Of a stretch of 64,000 bases of DNA, positions 1-11,611 are shown piece after piece. Origin of the DNA: Nyssa sinensis (taxonomy: Eukaryota; Streptophyta; Magnoliopsida; Cornales; Nyssaceae); the NCBI GenBank assembly GCA_008638375.1, contig CM018050.1:24726216-24790215 (forward strand), in the 5' to 3' direction. The notes under the pieces are model-generated. The model did no database searches. It worked only from the letters and a program-made list of their open reading frames with translations, and had not been told where the DNA came from. Made by a program: the position numbers and the translations under genes. How positions within the stretch are numbered: position 1 is the stretch's first letter; each line of letters starts with the position of its first letter.

Positions 1-699
1 GGAGTTTTTTTTTTTTATTATTGTTTTACCACCATTTCTTGGCGTTGACAAGTAGTTCATATCTATGAGAAGAGGGTAGGTTCGTCTATTAATTAAGGTT
101 TATATATTGCACAAGTAATCCTCGTATTTGAAAAAATTATCAATTAGAAGAGTCAGTGTGACGGATCTAGAAATATTATTTAAAAGAGGCAAAAACAGAA
201 TTTAAAAAGGATTCTAATAAAACTATAAAAAGTTTAGAGAGTCAGCTCTTAATTTTTGAAATATTTCCTAAAGAAATAAGCTTTTGAAAATTTTGGAAGA
301 TGCCTTCCCTTAGTCCTCCCCGAATCCGTTACTGGAAACACTAATTGTAGGTCATCATACGATATGATATAAATGTTCTTCACCAATTTCAAACTTTTTG
401 AGATATTCAATGAATTGCTTCCTTAATAAATAAGAAAAGTAATTATTCAAGAATTGGAAAGGAGGAGCATTTGTTCACTAGATAAGTAGCACATCCTTGA
501 TCATTCTCTTTTATACCTCAATCCATAATTTAAATCATATTATATACCAAGAGACATGGATAAGGAATTTTATTCTTTTTTAAATCTATAATCTAAAATC
601 ATTTTATATATTTACTTGAAATGGATAAGGGATTTTATATTTTTATATACCCTTTATCAATGTATCGTATTTTGAATTCTTGAACTCTATTAATTGAGG
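1..699. other. AT-rich intergenic DNA, nothing recognised
   Basis: No reading frame of useful length, RNA gene or transposon terminus could be supported on either strand. The stretch is AT-rich with short poly-T and poly-A runs and is probably old transposon debris. Confidence 0.4.
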
Positions 700-1236
700 T
701 CATTCGCAACTACCCCCACACTATTGACCATGAAAGTCATTGATCTTACAAATAAAGTTTAATTGGTTGATTGAATTGAGTTTTGATGTTGCCAATTTCT
801 AATTACTTCAACAGTCTTCTTCTTCGGCACTTGTGAAACACTGGTCAAAAAACTATTGAGCAAACTTCGATGGTAGCCACTTTGTGATAAAGTCAGGAAT
901 TAAGAAAGAAAGAATATATGCTGAAAGTGAGGAATTTACCATGAGTTTTAGGGCTACCTTTGGGTCTTATTTATAGGTTGTGATTTTACTAGTTTGAGTA
1001 GGATTATGACCCTTTAGAATTGGAATATATCCATAAGCGAAAGTTACCATATAGGAATGTATTTCCTTAATCCTTATATGGAACAGGGCCTAAAGATAGT
1101 ACATAGCTTTGTGTTCCGTTATGTTGGTACAAGCGGTGCCCAAGCTGGTTGGTGGGGACCTAATTACTCTTAAGTAACTCTAAACTAGTAAGGACATATG
1201 TCAAATAATAGGTTATTGCTCAAATATGGTATATCA
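700..1236 (-). mobile_element. Probable Tat-like LTR remnant
   Basis: The right end reads GGTATATCA on the plus strand, so the minus strand would begin TGATATACC, the same start as the LTR at 19540-20087. A minus-strand TATA-like TATAAATA lies near 967-974. The downstream arrangement (a short 'ttagggct.acctt' block next to the TATA) resembles that other LTR. The left boundary is arbitrary, and no primer-binding site or target duplication was found. It could instead be unrelated AT-rich DNA. Confidence 0.3.
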
Positions 1237-1835
1237 GCTATTCCCCCCAGCCTCAGCTTAGCGGGATTCATCCTCAGCTAACGTTAGGGTTTCGAAGTCC
1301 AATCCATACGGGCATTGAATGCGCTATGCCAATTTTTGAAGTGTCAGCCGTTATAGCCTTTACATCCCATTATTGCGGTCGTCGTTCAGAATTCTAAGAC
1401 TATCATGAAATTTTGCAATGATTGCCCATCCATCAACCATCAACCATCACCCTACGTGCTGCACACTCCCATCAATTGAGCCTATAAATTGGAGACCATT
1501 AGGCCTTGTTAAAATTTTCTATCTTTGTTCAAGTGTCATCCGATAGTAAGAGTACTGCAAAGGCAATGTTCGATGTGTCATTGTTCGAACCTTCGATGAA
1601 TATACATCAAGTTGATAAGTCAAGTTATTTATATGAACTCCTCTTTTACACTTTGCACTAATTTTCTCGATTTACCTTCACTTATATGGAAATGACTGAA
1701 GGTCACAGTGAGGTTAGAGGGAGCTTTGAGGGGCATAGTAAAGCTAATGTCAATTCTAAAGACCATAACGGATCTACTAAGAGCTTTGGAGGGTAGTAGA
1801 ATAAAGTTGATATCACCCCTGAAGTGGCTATAATG
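1237..1835. other. Unresolved transposon-like DNA
   Basis: GC content rises to ordinary coding-like levels here and a TATA-like CCTATAAATT occurs near 1481, followed by a leader-like stretch. This looks like LTR or leader DNA in plus orientation. No termini, target duplications or convincing protein were found. Confidence 0.25.
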
Positions 1836-2095
1836 AATCATTTCATCGAACCCAGAAATAGGAGGGTTGAAAGTAGTCAAAGGGGTAAGGGAAGCCAACA
1901 TAATGACCTCAGCCATGCTAGATAGCCTTAGGAAAACTTATGATTTCCTTGAGAATGTTGAGTTTAAGGTTCTTGGATAAATGGATCACCTCTAGAACAT
2001 AGAGCAGAAAGAGATCTGTGCATACTTAGAGTGGTTTGAGATCAGGGGTAGATTCCCCTTCCACCCCATCATTTGGGAGTTTTTCTATAACATTT
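1836..2095 (+). pseudogene. Remnant of 'putative gypsy type transposon' protein (Transposase_28-like)
   Basis: One plus-strand frame gives about 80 residues with two stops (a TAA and a TAG). It ends in the pattern F-x-I-R-G-R-F-P-F-H-P-I-I-W-E-F-F-Y. An aromatic residue, then R-F-P-[LF]-H-P, then an aromatic-rich helix is the hallmark I associate with the plant Pfam family Transposase_28 ('putative gypsy type transposon'). The frame ends exactly where the next element appears to start (TGTAAAATT at 2096), as expected if an LTR inserted into it. Family assignment is from motif memory only, and the N-terminus is not defined. It makes no functional product. Confidence 0.4.
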
Positions 2096-2383
2096 TGTAA
2101 AATTAAAAAATAAATAAATGAATAAATAAAGGATAATTCTAGTTTTGCATGACAATAAACCTCACAAATATAATAATGAGATAGAAAGAATTTAAACAAC
2201 ATAATATAGAGTGTGATGATACATGTGGAATAAATTAGAAAGGTAAAAAAAAAAAAATTGAATTGTAGAACTCAGAAAAAAAATGCGTAAGGTTTTTTGG
2301 GCTTCATTCGAATAAAGGGGTTGTTCGTTCGAACAAACACCTGAAAGTCTAGTGCGACCTTCGTTTGATACTCGTTCGACTCT

Positions 2384-2414
2384 CATTCGAACGAAGGCCT
2401 TGTTCGTTCGAATG
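2384..2414. repeat. Perfect 12-bp inverted repeat, TTCGAA-rich
   Basis: CATTCGAACGAA at 2384-2395 and its exact reverse complement at 2403-2414 flank a 7-base spacer. Related TTCGTTCGAAC motifs lie about 60-70 bases upstream. The repeat sits in the presumed U3/R part of the LTR, so it could be a hairpin or a binding-site cluster. Function unknown. Confidence 0.6.
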
Positions 2415-3339
2415 AGCATACGACAGAACACTTTTAAGTTACGGGCTGAAAAGAAAAATGGACACAAATCTCGTTTTTTCTTCTCTTCCAAACACTCTCG
2501 AGCCAAGGGATAAATTAGGGTTTAGGATTTTCGTAAATTTTTAAGCCATAATAACACATCATATCACAAGGACTCATCCTTAGGAAGAATCTCACTGATT
2601 GAAATGTTAGGATTTCAAGATTTCTTCAAGAACAAAAGGTAAAATTTGCGGCTTTTCAATTCCTTTTCAAATTTCTTACAATTCTTTGTAAATCTAGCTT
2701 GGTTGAGTGAAACCCTTTCTTAGGTTTTGGGAGTAAGGATTGAGGCTTGAAATTTATATCTTTTTCTCTTTACACACAAATTTATACTTGTTTTGAGATA
2801 GGACTTCTAACCTAGATGAATGATGAATGTTAGGGAGGAAACATACATATTATGACACCTCTATGTACCTTGTTGTATGAAAAGTGTGTAAAAAAATTAT
2901 GTAAATTGCTAAGTGAATTTGTAGATGAATGTAACATGTTTAACCCTCGATAGACCTTTTCTAGAATATTGATATACGTATTTGATATATGGTCTCGACT
3001 TAAAATTCATTTACTTGAATGCTAAAAAATTATTTACTTGTGATTCATGAACTTGTAGGAAGTTGATATGCCTACTAACTATTTGATAAAATGCTTAAAT
3101 GATTGTGATAATGTTGAATAGTGAAATTATTGGTTGTATTGCGTATGTGACGCTTTTTTTATGTGAATACTATTATTCTCTTGGATACTGTAATATCCCG
3201 ACCCGGGATACCGGGTCATATGGCACGCTTTACGAAGCAACGAAAATTATGTAGAAATTTTACATTAAAAAGGATTAATTAATTAAATAATTAATTAATT
3301 TATTATATGAGAATAAAATTTATTATTAAAATTGATTTT

Positions 3340-3700
3340 TACATGAACACACATATACACACATTATGTGTATTATGTGTGTATGCTATCAAGTGTATAA
3401 AGGCATGTACAAGTGGACAAGTGGGTATATGTGTATATATTATGTATATATATACCTAGATACATTATATAAAGTATAAAGTATAAAATATAATAAAATA
3501 TATATATATATGTATGTATGCATGTATGTATATGGAAGCATGTAAGTATGCATGTATGTATATGATTAAATTAAATATATATAAGTGAAAATATCTAAAA
3601 GTAAGTGTGAAGAGGTGTGTGTGTGTGTGTCGGCTAGTGTGTGTTTCTTCACATATAAGTGTGTGTATTATATTATATGTATATATATATATGAAATATC
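3340..3700. repeat. TA/TG/CATG microsatellite tract inside solo LTR A
   Basis: Alternating tracts of ATGTATGC, ATATAT and GTGTGT occupy most of this interval. Short translated stretches rich in Y, I, H and T across it are artefacts of the microsatellite. Equivalent tracts occur in the upstream part of the other LTRs of this type (30780-31020, 39120-39360). Confidence 0.8.
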
Positions 3701-5099
3701 TTGCAAAAATTGAAGAGAAAGCTGAATAGAGAAAAAGCAAAATTTATGAAGTGTAAGATGGGATGATAAGGTCAAGAATGAGGGCTGCAAACGTGTAGAG
3801 ATAGAGAGAGAAAGTGAAGAAAGAGAGAGGTCGGCTACCTTGTTTTAAAAGCCAAAACATGCAAAGCATGTCGATCTCTCACGAAGAAAACCAAAAAGAA
3901 GAAGAAGTAAGGAGAATAGAGAGAGAGTTGGAAGCAGAACAAGAGAGAAAACACTGTAAAAAGGTAAAGTTTCAAATTCTTGTATTTTTCTCTCTCTAGA
4001 AAATTGAGCATTATAGGGACTGTTTTAAGTTTGATATGCAAGTATGATGTTTAATATATGTATATGAGTATGTCAAGCATGAAATAGAGTGTTAAAAACC
4101 TCCAAAAACATGAAACCCAGAAGAACCGCCATGGGAGGACCTTGCTTGAAGCAGGTCTGAACCCATGGCAACCAAACCATTTTTGGCTTGTCAAGGCTTC
4201 GATATGAGGCTATGAGGGTACTAAAAACCTATATACGCGATCACAAAGCTCAAAGGAAGCCCTCCAAAAATAGAGTTGCAGGTGCGGGTTCAAAGTCCCA
4301 ACCTCTCAAACTGACGTTTAAACCCATTTTTCTAAATGGGAAATGAAACTCCATGAGAAAAGGAACACAAAGAATCAAACCCCAAGGGTTTTAGCTCAGA
4401 AATGAGCATTTACGAGCAGCTTACAGGTTCGGATTATCAAGCCTTTAAACCGAACATACAAATTAGTTTTAAGCTCAAAATGAATGCCAATATACTCGTT
4501 TGTGTCTAGGGATTAAATTGGGACCAAAACAGTATTGAATGGCTGTGTATAAATGCACGAAATAGAAGAAAAAGGGAGACTGAAACTAGGGTTTCTCAGT
4601 CGGTGGAGTGGGGAAGATGAAGACGAGTCAACTCGTTTTTAAAATGGGGCTGAGTCGACTCGGACAGGTGGCAGCCTCTGGGCTTGCCACCGATTTATTG
4701 AAACGCCACCGTTTTGGTAATGTCGGTTAAATTTAAAAGAGATTTAGGGCTGACGTCATCATGACGTCAGCCACATGTAAATAAACCGGATAACCGGTTG
4801 GTTTATGACTGGACCGGACTGGTTCACTTGGTTTGAGACCGAACCCTATGGTTTTCAAGTTATATAAAATAAAATAAAACCAATACTTTCTATAATTGCG
4901 GATTGACCCCAGAACTTCTGGACAATCCTACTGTTGCCCAATTTATGGAAGTTTTATGCATTTAGACCCCTGGAAAAATAATTAAATTATTAAATAATTA
5001 ATTTAATTATTTAATAAATAAAGTAAAATGGCTATTTTGCCCTTGGGTCAAAAATAGAGTAAACGAAGTCCAAATTAAGCATATGAATAGTGTATCTTT

Positions 5100-5560
5100 A
5101 CTATTTTGGACATTCTGAGATCAATGGTAGGGTCCGTTTTACGAGACGGAGCCCGGAAAATAAATACACGTAAGGGGTAAATGACCCAAAATACCCCTGA
5201 CCCAAACTTTACAAGTTATTAGTGTATTCTTACTATCTTGGACCTTCTGAGTCCAATGGTGAGGTCCACGACACGAGACGGGGTCCCGAAAAATAAAGAC
5301 ACGTAAAGGGGTAAAATGACCAAAATACCCCTGGTACCCCTAAAGCCAAAATGAAATCAGAGAAGGTCTAAATTAACTTTCTTTGACATCCCGGACTCAA
5401 AAATGGAGTCCAAATTACGAAACGAAGTACGGAAAGATATGACACGTAAAACGATAAAATGACCATTTGTCCTTTTTCATATAACAGTCCGAATTAAATG
5501 TTACGAAAGCCTAAACCGACTTTCTTCGACACTCCGGACTCAATGGTAGAGTCTATTCGA
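5100..5560. repeat. Imperfect ~140-bp tandem repeats within the LTR
   Basis: A degenerate block (ggac.ttctga..ccaatggt.aggtcc, then acgagac..ggtcccg, then acacgtaa.ggggtaaa.tgacc) starts near 5108, 5239, 5387 and 5528, at spacings of about 131-148 bp. The same block is repeated in the LTRs at 27528, 30726 and 39072, so it is a conserved architectural part of this LTR family rather than local slippage. Confidence 0.6.
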
Positions 5561-6639
5561 CCTAAAGAAATGTCTAAAATAAAAGACATAAATTTGATGA
5601 ATAGCATCTGTTAGATGACTATGAACTGAAGTATTGCCAAAGAACTAAACTGAGGCAAGTACGAGAAACGAAATACGAAAAGACACGACACGTAAACACG
5701 TCAAATAAATAACTTTAAATTAAAGTTAATGGAACTCCCAGAAGAGTATAAATTGAAATAAATTCAATTTCTAACACATTAATTTGTGTCATAGGATAAG
5801 AATACGAGTTACGTTAAGTGCATATGAATTTATGAAATCATTGTAGGATCAAATACGATTTAAGCATAAGTTAAGGAATATCGAAATGATATTACGATGA
5901 ATATGAAGTTGATAAGATGTTTATGAATTGTTCTTAGGAACTACCAGGAAAATGGGAAAGCGCGTTATTAGCACTAACCCTAAAGAATCAAGGTGAGTAA
6001 CCCTGTGTTTGAATTGGAAATTTGACTCCATGATTTAAAAAGGGTTTTAAGTATAAGATATGAAGTATTTGAAGTTTCAAATTCAGTATTTACATGATTC
6101 AGTTTTTAATTGTTCTGTTTTAGAAATTCATTGTGACATGCTTAGTGATTGGTTTCTGCAACAGTTTTTCCTTCAAATACCTTTTAGCATGTCTAGTTAA
6201 AATGTAATTATTGTTAAATATTCTGAATTTGCTTATTTCAAGTATACGAATGTTTATTACGAATTTATGAAAAGTATCTATAAGACAAGTCACATGATAA
6301 ATGTTTTACAAGATGAATGGTGCATAAGCACTTAGACAGGATTCTGAGTTTTCAGTTGCCCTGTAAAATAGGCAGGATTTTGGGTTTTACGGAACTCAAT
6401 TGCCCTGTAAAATGCCCGGTAGCAGGATCTAATCCCTCAGGCAGATGAGATATCTCCATAGATAAGTAATATGGGACTCCGGTTCGAAACGGATTCCACT
6501 AATGGAAGTGATAAGATGACAAATGGTTTGAAAATGGAAGCAAGTTCTTACTCTCATTTTCAACATGCATATGTTGAGTTTTATATACTCTATTTAAGAA
6601 ATACATGATATGAAATATGTTTTAAAAGTTCACATGTAT

Positions 6640-6870
6640 AAGTTTAGCTTGAATACTTTAAATGTTTCAAAGCTATTGTTTTACGAAATGTATATGTTTG
6701 AGTTACATACTCTATTTGACGAAGTATAAGTATAGCTTGAATACTTTAAATGTTTCAAAGCTATTGTTTTACGAAATGCAATATGTTTTGAGTTATATAC
6801 TCTATTTGACAAGTATGAGTTTAGCTTGAATACTTTAAATGTTTCAAAGCTACATGATTTAAGGAATACA
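6640..6870. repeat. 88-bp tandem triplication in solo LTR A
   Basis: AGCTTGAATACTTTAAATG occurs at 6646, 6734 and 6823, a period of 88-89 bp. Intervening sequence (caaagctattgttttacga, then a..tactctatttgac) is also shared. Three clear copies. Confidence 0.75.
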
Positions 6871-8445
6871 TATATTCTGTATTCAAAGTATACGAACAAT
6901 TGGCGGTGATTATTTTACAAACTCTTATGTACTAAACCACTGCTAATTGAAAACCCCATGACGAATGCTGGAATTGCTCACAAGCTTAGATTAGCTTACC
7001 CGGACTTTGTTCGGACCCCCCTTTCAGGTAATTAGCAGCAGTCTTGACTTGAGGACGTTGATGATGAATCTGCTGATTTTGGGAAGATATGTTTAAGTAG
7101 TTTCTCTTCAGAAACCTATGAACTCTAGTAGTACATTTTGTATTAGTAGACAATGTAAGAATATGTATTAAGCCCTCAGGGCAACTGAACATGTATTGTA
7201 TAAATGTTATAAGTCTTTAAGTTTTCGTTATACTCTGAATGTGTAACCATGTATGCTATGTATGGAGCAGCAGTATCGGACGGATGTGCATAATTTAAAA
7301 ATAAGAAAAGAAAAGAAAAAGTTTTTCACGCTTCCGCAAAACGTATGTTGCACTTCTATTCGATACCGCTGCATATGCGAGCCTTGTCTCGGGGCCCTCG
7401 GGTCTCGGGGCGGCGATCGCGATCCGGTGATCCGCTTAGGGTGGGTTTCGGGTCGTGACAGATACCCTTGATTTAAATGAAAGATTGAATAAATACTTTA
7501 TGAGGAACAGATGATAATCTAGATAGTTAAGGGCTTGAGAAAGGAAAATAAATGAATGAAGATATTACAAGTTGAGAAATGGGATGTCATGGATAGTTAC
7601 CCGGAGTTTTTGTGACAGGGATTGTGTCTCCCTTTAGTTATGAACTGTAACCCCATGCGGGTGGTCGTATGTTTCCATCGGGTTAGTAGCCCGAAAAACA
7701 CACAGGCTTAACTAGGAGCCATTAGGTAGTTTTGAAGGATTACAAAAGAAGTGAAAGTAGAAAGTAGTACCGTTGAGATCAGTAAGGTGATGATAATATA
7801 AGAGCCTCATTTTATGTTCTATGTTTGTGTAAGAATTGAATTGTGTTATTATTGTTGTATTGATATTTTTATTCTATTGGATTATACAATAAATGTTATT
7901 GAATTGAATACTAGGTAACACTTGCTTGACATTATACTTAGCACATGCCTACACATGTCACCTTTTATTCTACCCTTTGATTAATTGCTCTACTAGGGTT
8001 GTTGTTTTTACCCCTACTAGATGCTGGTAATGATAAGGAGCTGGAGCCTTGATGACATGGATTGGGAGGACAACTTCTCTTTTGAACTTATTTGTTTGTT
8101 TTTTGGATGTAATTAAATTTACAACTTCTATTTTGACCTTTTGTTATTTTTGGGAATTTAAAAGGCCCTATAGATACGTTGATGTGGAGGTTTGAAAGGC
8201 TTAATGAGACTCATATTCTCTTGACTTAGGAATAGAAATCACAGGATGAGTGCACTTTTAGAATGTATGTATGTAAACCTTGTTGGATTATATGTATGGA
8301 ATGTGAATGAATATTTATGTTATGAAAACTCAAATGAGAATATGCTAATCACAGAGTGATTTGAAATATACATAAATTATTTATTTAGCTTGACATTGAT
8401 TTACAAGGTCACCCTCAGGTCTTTGAGGCCTATGGCATGACATAA

Positions 8446-8459
8446 TGGTATCAAAGCTC
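8446..8459 (+). other. Primer-binding site (initiator tRNA-Met type)
   Basis: TGGTATCAAAGCTC lies three bases after the LTR end at 8442. Most plant Gypsy and Copia elements use TGGTATCAGAGC-like sites complementary to the 3' end of initiator tRNA-Met; this one differs by a G-to-A change. It fixes the LTR orientation as plus. Confidence 0.75.
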
Positions 8460-8936
8460 TAGGTTTAGAACACTTAGGGACGACGAGATTGGGTAACACT
8501 AGGACACTTGAATAAAATTTAAAAACGTAAGTTTCAAAGATTTCTTACTGTTGATTGTTGTATGCTTGGAAATATGAAGTATAATATGTGTTGATGTAAG
8601 CATGTTTGATATTGTGAGTTGTTAGATGATTGATACATCATTATAAGTTGTTTGAGTGTTGATGTGAATATTGACTTAAGTGCTTGATGTGATAATACTT
8701 GAAATATTAAATTACTAGATGTTTAAGACATTATTGGAAATTGTTTGAGTGTTAGTATGAGCATTGACTTGAACACGTGGTACAATGTATAAATAAATTT
8801 AATGTTTATATGTACTTCTGTTAATGTGCATGGGGTTATTTGATACATTATTTGCGACATAAGAGTCAAAGGGGGGGAATACATTTTTAAGGATTTATAA
8901 TGTTTAAATGTTGTCTTTTTTATCTATTGAAATAAG

Positions 8937-10080
8937 ATGCCATCGAGAGTATGAGGTAGAGGTCGAGGCAGAGGTCGAGGTAGAGGGAGAGTGCCTACAC
9001 CCGAGCCTCCACCACCGCCACCTCAACCATAGATTGTTCCGACTGTTCATATAGATGGAACTGAGATTGCACGTGGCATGATGGACTTTATGAGATAGTC
9101 CTAGTAGGCTAATAGGGATGAGGCACAGTCACATCCCCAAGGTGGCAAGAGTAGGGCCACAATAGCTATGAGAGAGCTCTAGTGGCTTAATCTTCCCAAG
9201 TTTAGGGGAGAGCCCGACCCACTAGTAGCTAATTATTGGATCCGGACCATCACCAGACTTCTTGACATAGTTCGGATTGATAAAGATGATATGCGAATCA
9301 ATTTTTCAATGGTTTTGTTTGAGGGCGAGACCATAGATTGGTGAGATGTAGTTAGGCCTTCTATGGCTATGTATTGGGAGGTGTTCACAGTTTCCTTTCT
9401 CGAGAAGTACTTTCCCACAGTTGCCAAAGATGCGATGCACTAGGAGTTCCTTTATTTGTACCAGGGCGACATGACCATGCCTTAGTATGAGTCCCGATTT
9501 TTTGTATTTTCCCGATATACACTAGGGGTGGTCGTGGATGAGGCTGATAGGTCACGCACTTTTGAGTTCAGACTTAAGCTTACTACCGGGATCAAGGTAG
9601 TACCACTCAAGCTGTGAGTGTATTCTGAGTTGATAGAGCGAGCCTTGATGATTGAGGTAGATGTAGAGGATTCTAGGAGGATTTGAAAGGTTTGATATTT
9701 GTCTAGAAGCATTAGTGTTTATCTCGAGAGGCGGGATAAGAAGAGGCAAGGAGAGGGAGACGTTCAGCTTTAGGGACCAACCTAGTCATTTGCATGATCA
9801 ACACCTTCTACTTCCCACACGCTAGGGAAGCGTTCCCAGTGAGAGATGATTTGTTTTTCATGTCAGCAGCCAGGGCAACGTAGGTCAGACGACCTACAAA
9901 AGGGAAATACTTAGTCAAAGGGAATGGTGCAAGTACCGAGCAGAGGCTAGGGATACTCGCGGGGTAAAGGCCAATCATAGGGGCATGGTAGAACCCCAAA
10001 TGGAAGAAGTTGGAGAAAAGGACTTCATATTTGGAATCAGAGCATTAAAATTAGCTAATGTGCCTAGTTTGGTGCGATTC
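8937..10080 (+). pseudogene. gag: Decayed Ty3/Gypsy gag
   Basis: An ATG at 8937 opens a frame with a basic GRGRGRGRGR tract, a proline-rich stretch and then the retrotransposon gag core. Recognisable landmarks are L-P-K-F-R-G-E-P-D-P, W-I-R-T-I, a spaced F-E-G-E-T-I-D-W and F-L-E-K-Y-F-P. A damaged zinc knuckle (C-F-S-C-x4-Q, with the usual G-H and last C lost) lies near 9850-9890. At least ten stops interrupt the same frame, mostly TAG or TGA where related proteins have Gln, Trp or Arg. No protease, RT or integrase follows: the element is truncated near 10080-10190. Gag would form the virus-like particle, but nothing here can be translated into a working protein. Confidence 0.75.
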
Positions 10081-10186
10081 TGAGATAGTTTCAATTCAGG
10101 TGCGTGTGTGCACGTAGTTGGCCAACTAGCCACGTGGTGCCTTGAGAATAATGATAAGCTTCTCTAAGAAGCTAATGAAAGCTTCT

Positions 10187-10200
10187 AGAAGGGGGACAGA
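10187..10200 (+). other. Polypurine tract of a Gypsy element
   Basis: AGAAGGGGGACAGA directly precedes a TGTCA start at 10201. A purine run abutting a TG terminus is the plus-strand priming site upstream of a 3' LTR. This supports reading 10201 onward as a 3' LTR. Confidence 0.5.
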
Positions 10201-10324
10201 TGTCAAAATATGGTGGAAGAGGATGTGATATGGTGTGTGAGAGTGTGTAGTAAGAGGACAAAATTAGCTTAATGGGACTTAAATAGGACAAGTCACCTTT
10301 TCTCTCTGTTTTTTTTCCTCCCAT

Positions 10325-10700
10325 TTTCTAATTTACCTCTCTCTCTCTCTCTCTTTTTCTCTTCATTCCCTTCTCAACAGAGTGTGAGAGTGTGTGTTAT
10401 GCACATTGTGTATATGTGTGTGTATATGTATACACATTGTGTGTGTTTGTGTGAATATATATATGTGTATATGTATGCACAGTGTGTGTTTGAGAGGGAT
10501 AGAGGGAGACTTTGAAAAGGGGCTGGGTGTGCTGGGTGTGCTACGGGTTTGAAAGTGCAATGAGTGTGTGTTCATGTATGTTTGTGTGGGTTCAAAGAAT
10601 GAGAAGAGAGAAATAATTTTTGTGTGTGTGTATTAGTGTGTTTTTGTGTGTGTGGTGAACACACAGTGAACAAGCTGAAAACCAGAGAAGAAAAGAATAA
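10325..10700. repeat. CT and GT/TA microsatellite region in LTR D
   Basis: A (CT)n run near 10338-10352 is followed by interrupted (GT)n and (AT)n tracts to about 10660. Low-complexity peptides read from here are not genes. Confidence 0.75.
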
Positions 10701-11611
10701 GAGGAAGGAAGGAAAAAGAGGAAAATAAGGAGAAAAGAGGGAGGACAGAGGGCCAAACCAAACTTGGCAGCCATAGAGGAAAAAACTATGCTTTCTTTTT
10801 CTACAAGAGTTCTCTCTCTAGTGATGCAACCTTGAGGTAGGGACCTTAGAAACCTTTCATTTAGTTTTAGAGGTTGAATTCACGAATTTGGTGCTTGTAT
10901 TAGTGTCATGTGTAAGCATATATGTGTATTTGCATAACTGTATGTGAACTAGTGTAGGTTAGTGTGTGTTTTACTGTGGAGGACTGTATTCTAGTTTCTA
11001 GTTGAATGGGACAGTTTTAGGTCTTGAGAAGGATTAATTAAGTTCCCAAGAAGGAAGTGGAAGCAAACGGTACTAAATTCAATGGCAGCTTGGAAAAACA
11101 ATGGTGGCTAAATTTTTGATATTCATCGGAGATCTGGTTTCTCCTTTTTTTTTAATTCATAAAATTGGTCTTAATGGATGAGATTCAATGTTAAATAAGG
11201 TTTAGATAAAACAAAAAACAAAGAAGAAGCAATGGAAGAAAAATGCAGGAAAAAGACTGAAAAAAATTAGGGTTTCGTGGTTTTCCAACAACTTTGCCGG
11301 AGATGGTGACCGGAGCTTCACTGTCGGTAGTCAACAGTCGACGTTGACTGACCAACGGTCAACCAGGTCGTCGTGTTAATCAACCAGGTTGACAAGTTGG
11401 GCAACCGAGTCGGGTAGATGACGCGGCAGATCCTTGGTTGTTTGGGGACTGTTTGGTTGCTGCAATAGGATCGAGCTAGGATGTTTGGTTATAGACACTA
11501 GGTTGTCTGTCGTTTGGGGCCAAAATCTAGAATAGGGTTATCCCTACTCCATAAATTGAAATTCAAATTAAGTTAACCCTATTTGGTAACAGGGGTTAGA
11601 AATTGAATTTA

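Larger units (their letters stand above)
3184..7465 (+). mobile_element. Solo LTR A (Gypsy, Tekay/Del-like) with GATAC target duplication
   Basis: The LTR runs 3189-7460 (4272 bp), beginning TGTAATATCCCG and ending GGTCGTGACA. It is flanked by a perfect 5-bp direct repeat GATAC (3184-3188 and 7461-7465). Start and end match the solo LTR at 27528-30693. No primer-binding site, polypurine tract or gag-pol lies between the ends, so this is a single LTR left after LTR-LTR recombination. Internal features are (TA)n and (GT)n runs near 3340-3700, imperfect repeats of about 140 bp around 5100-5560, and an 88-bp triplication near 6640-6870. Confidence 0.85.
2096..8442 (+). mobile_element. 5' LTR of a decayed Ty3/Gypsy element, split by a solo LTR
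   Basis: The right end is well supported: the sequence ends in ATGACA at 8442 and a primer-binding site follows three bases later. The left end is inferred from a TG start (TGTAAAATT) where an upstream protein remnant stops, and is less certain. The LTR is interrupted by the solo LTR at 3189-7460. Removing that and one target duplication leaves roughly 2.1 kb. It contains a block around 7682 (gttagtagcccg..aaacac..ggctta) that recurs near 15452 in another LTR, so the two families are related. No right-hand target duplication can be given because the element's 3' end is not identified. Confidence 0.55.

Noticed and set aside
3189..7460. Complete retrotransposon rather than a solo LTR
   Set aside because: No internal PBS, PPT or gag-pol, and the two ends match the ends of a single LTR elsewhere in the window.
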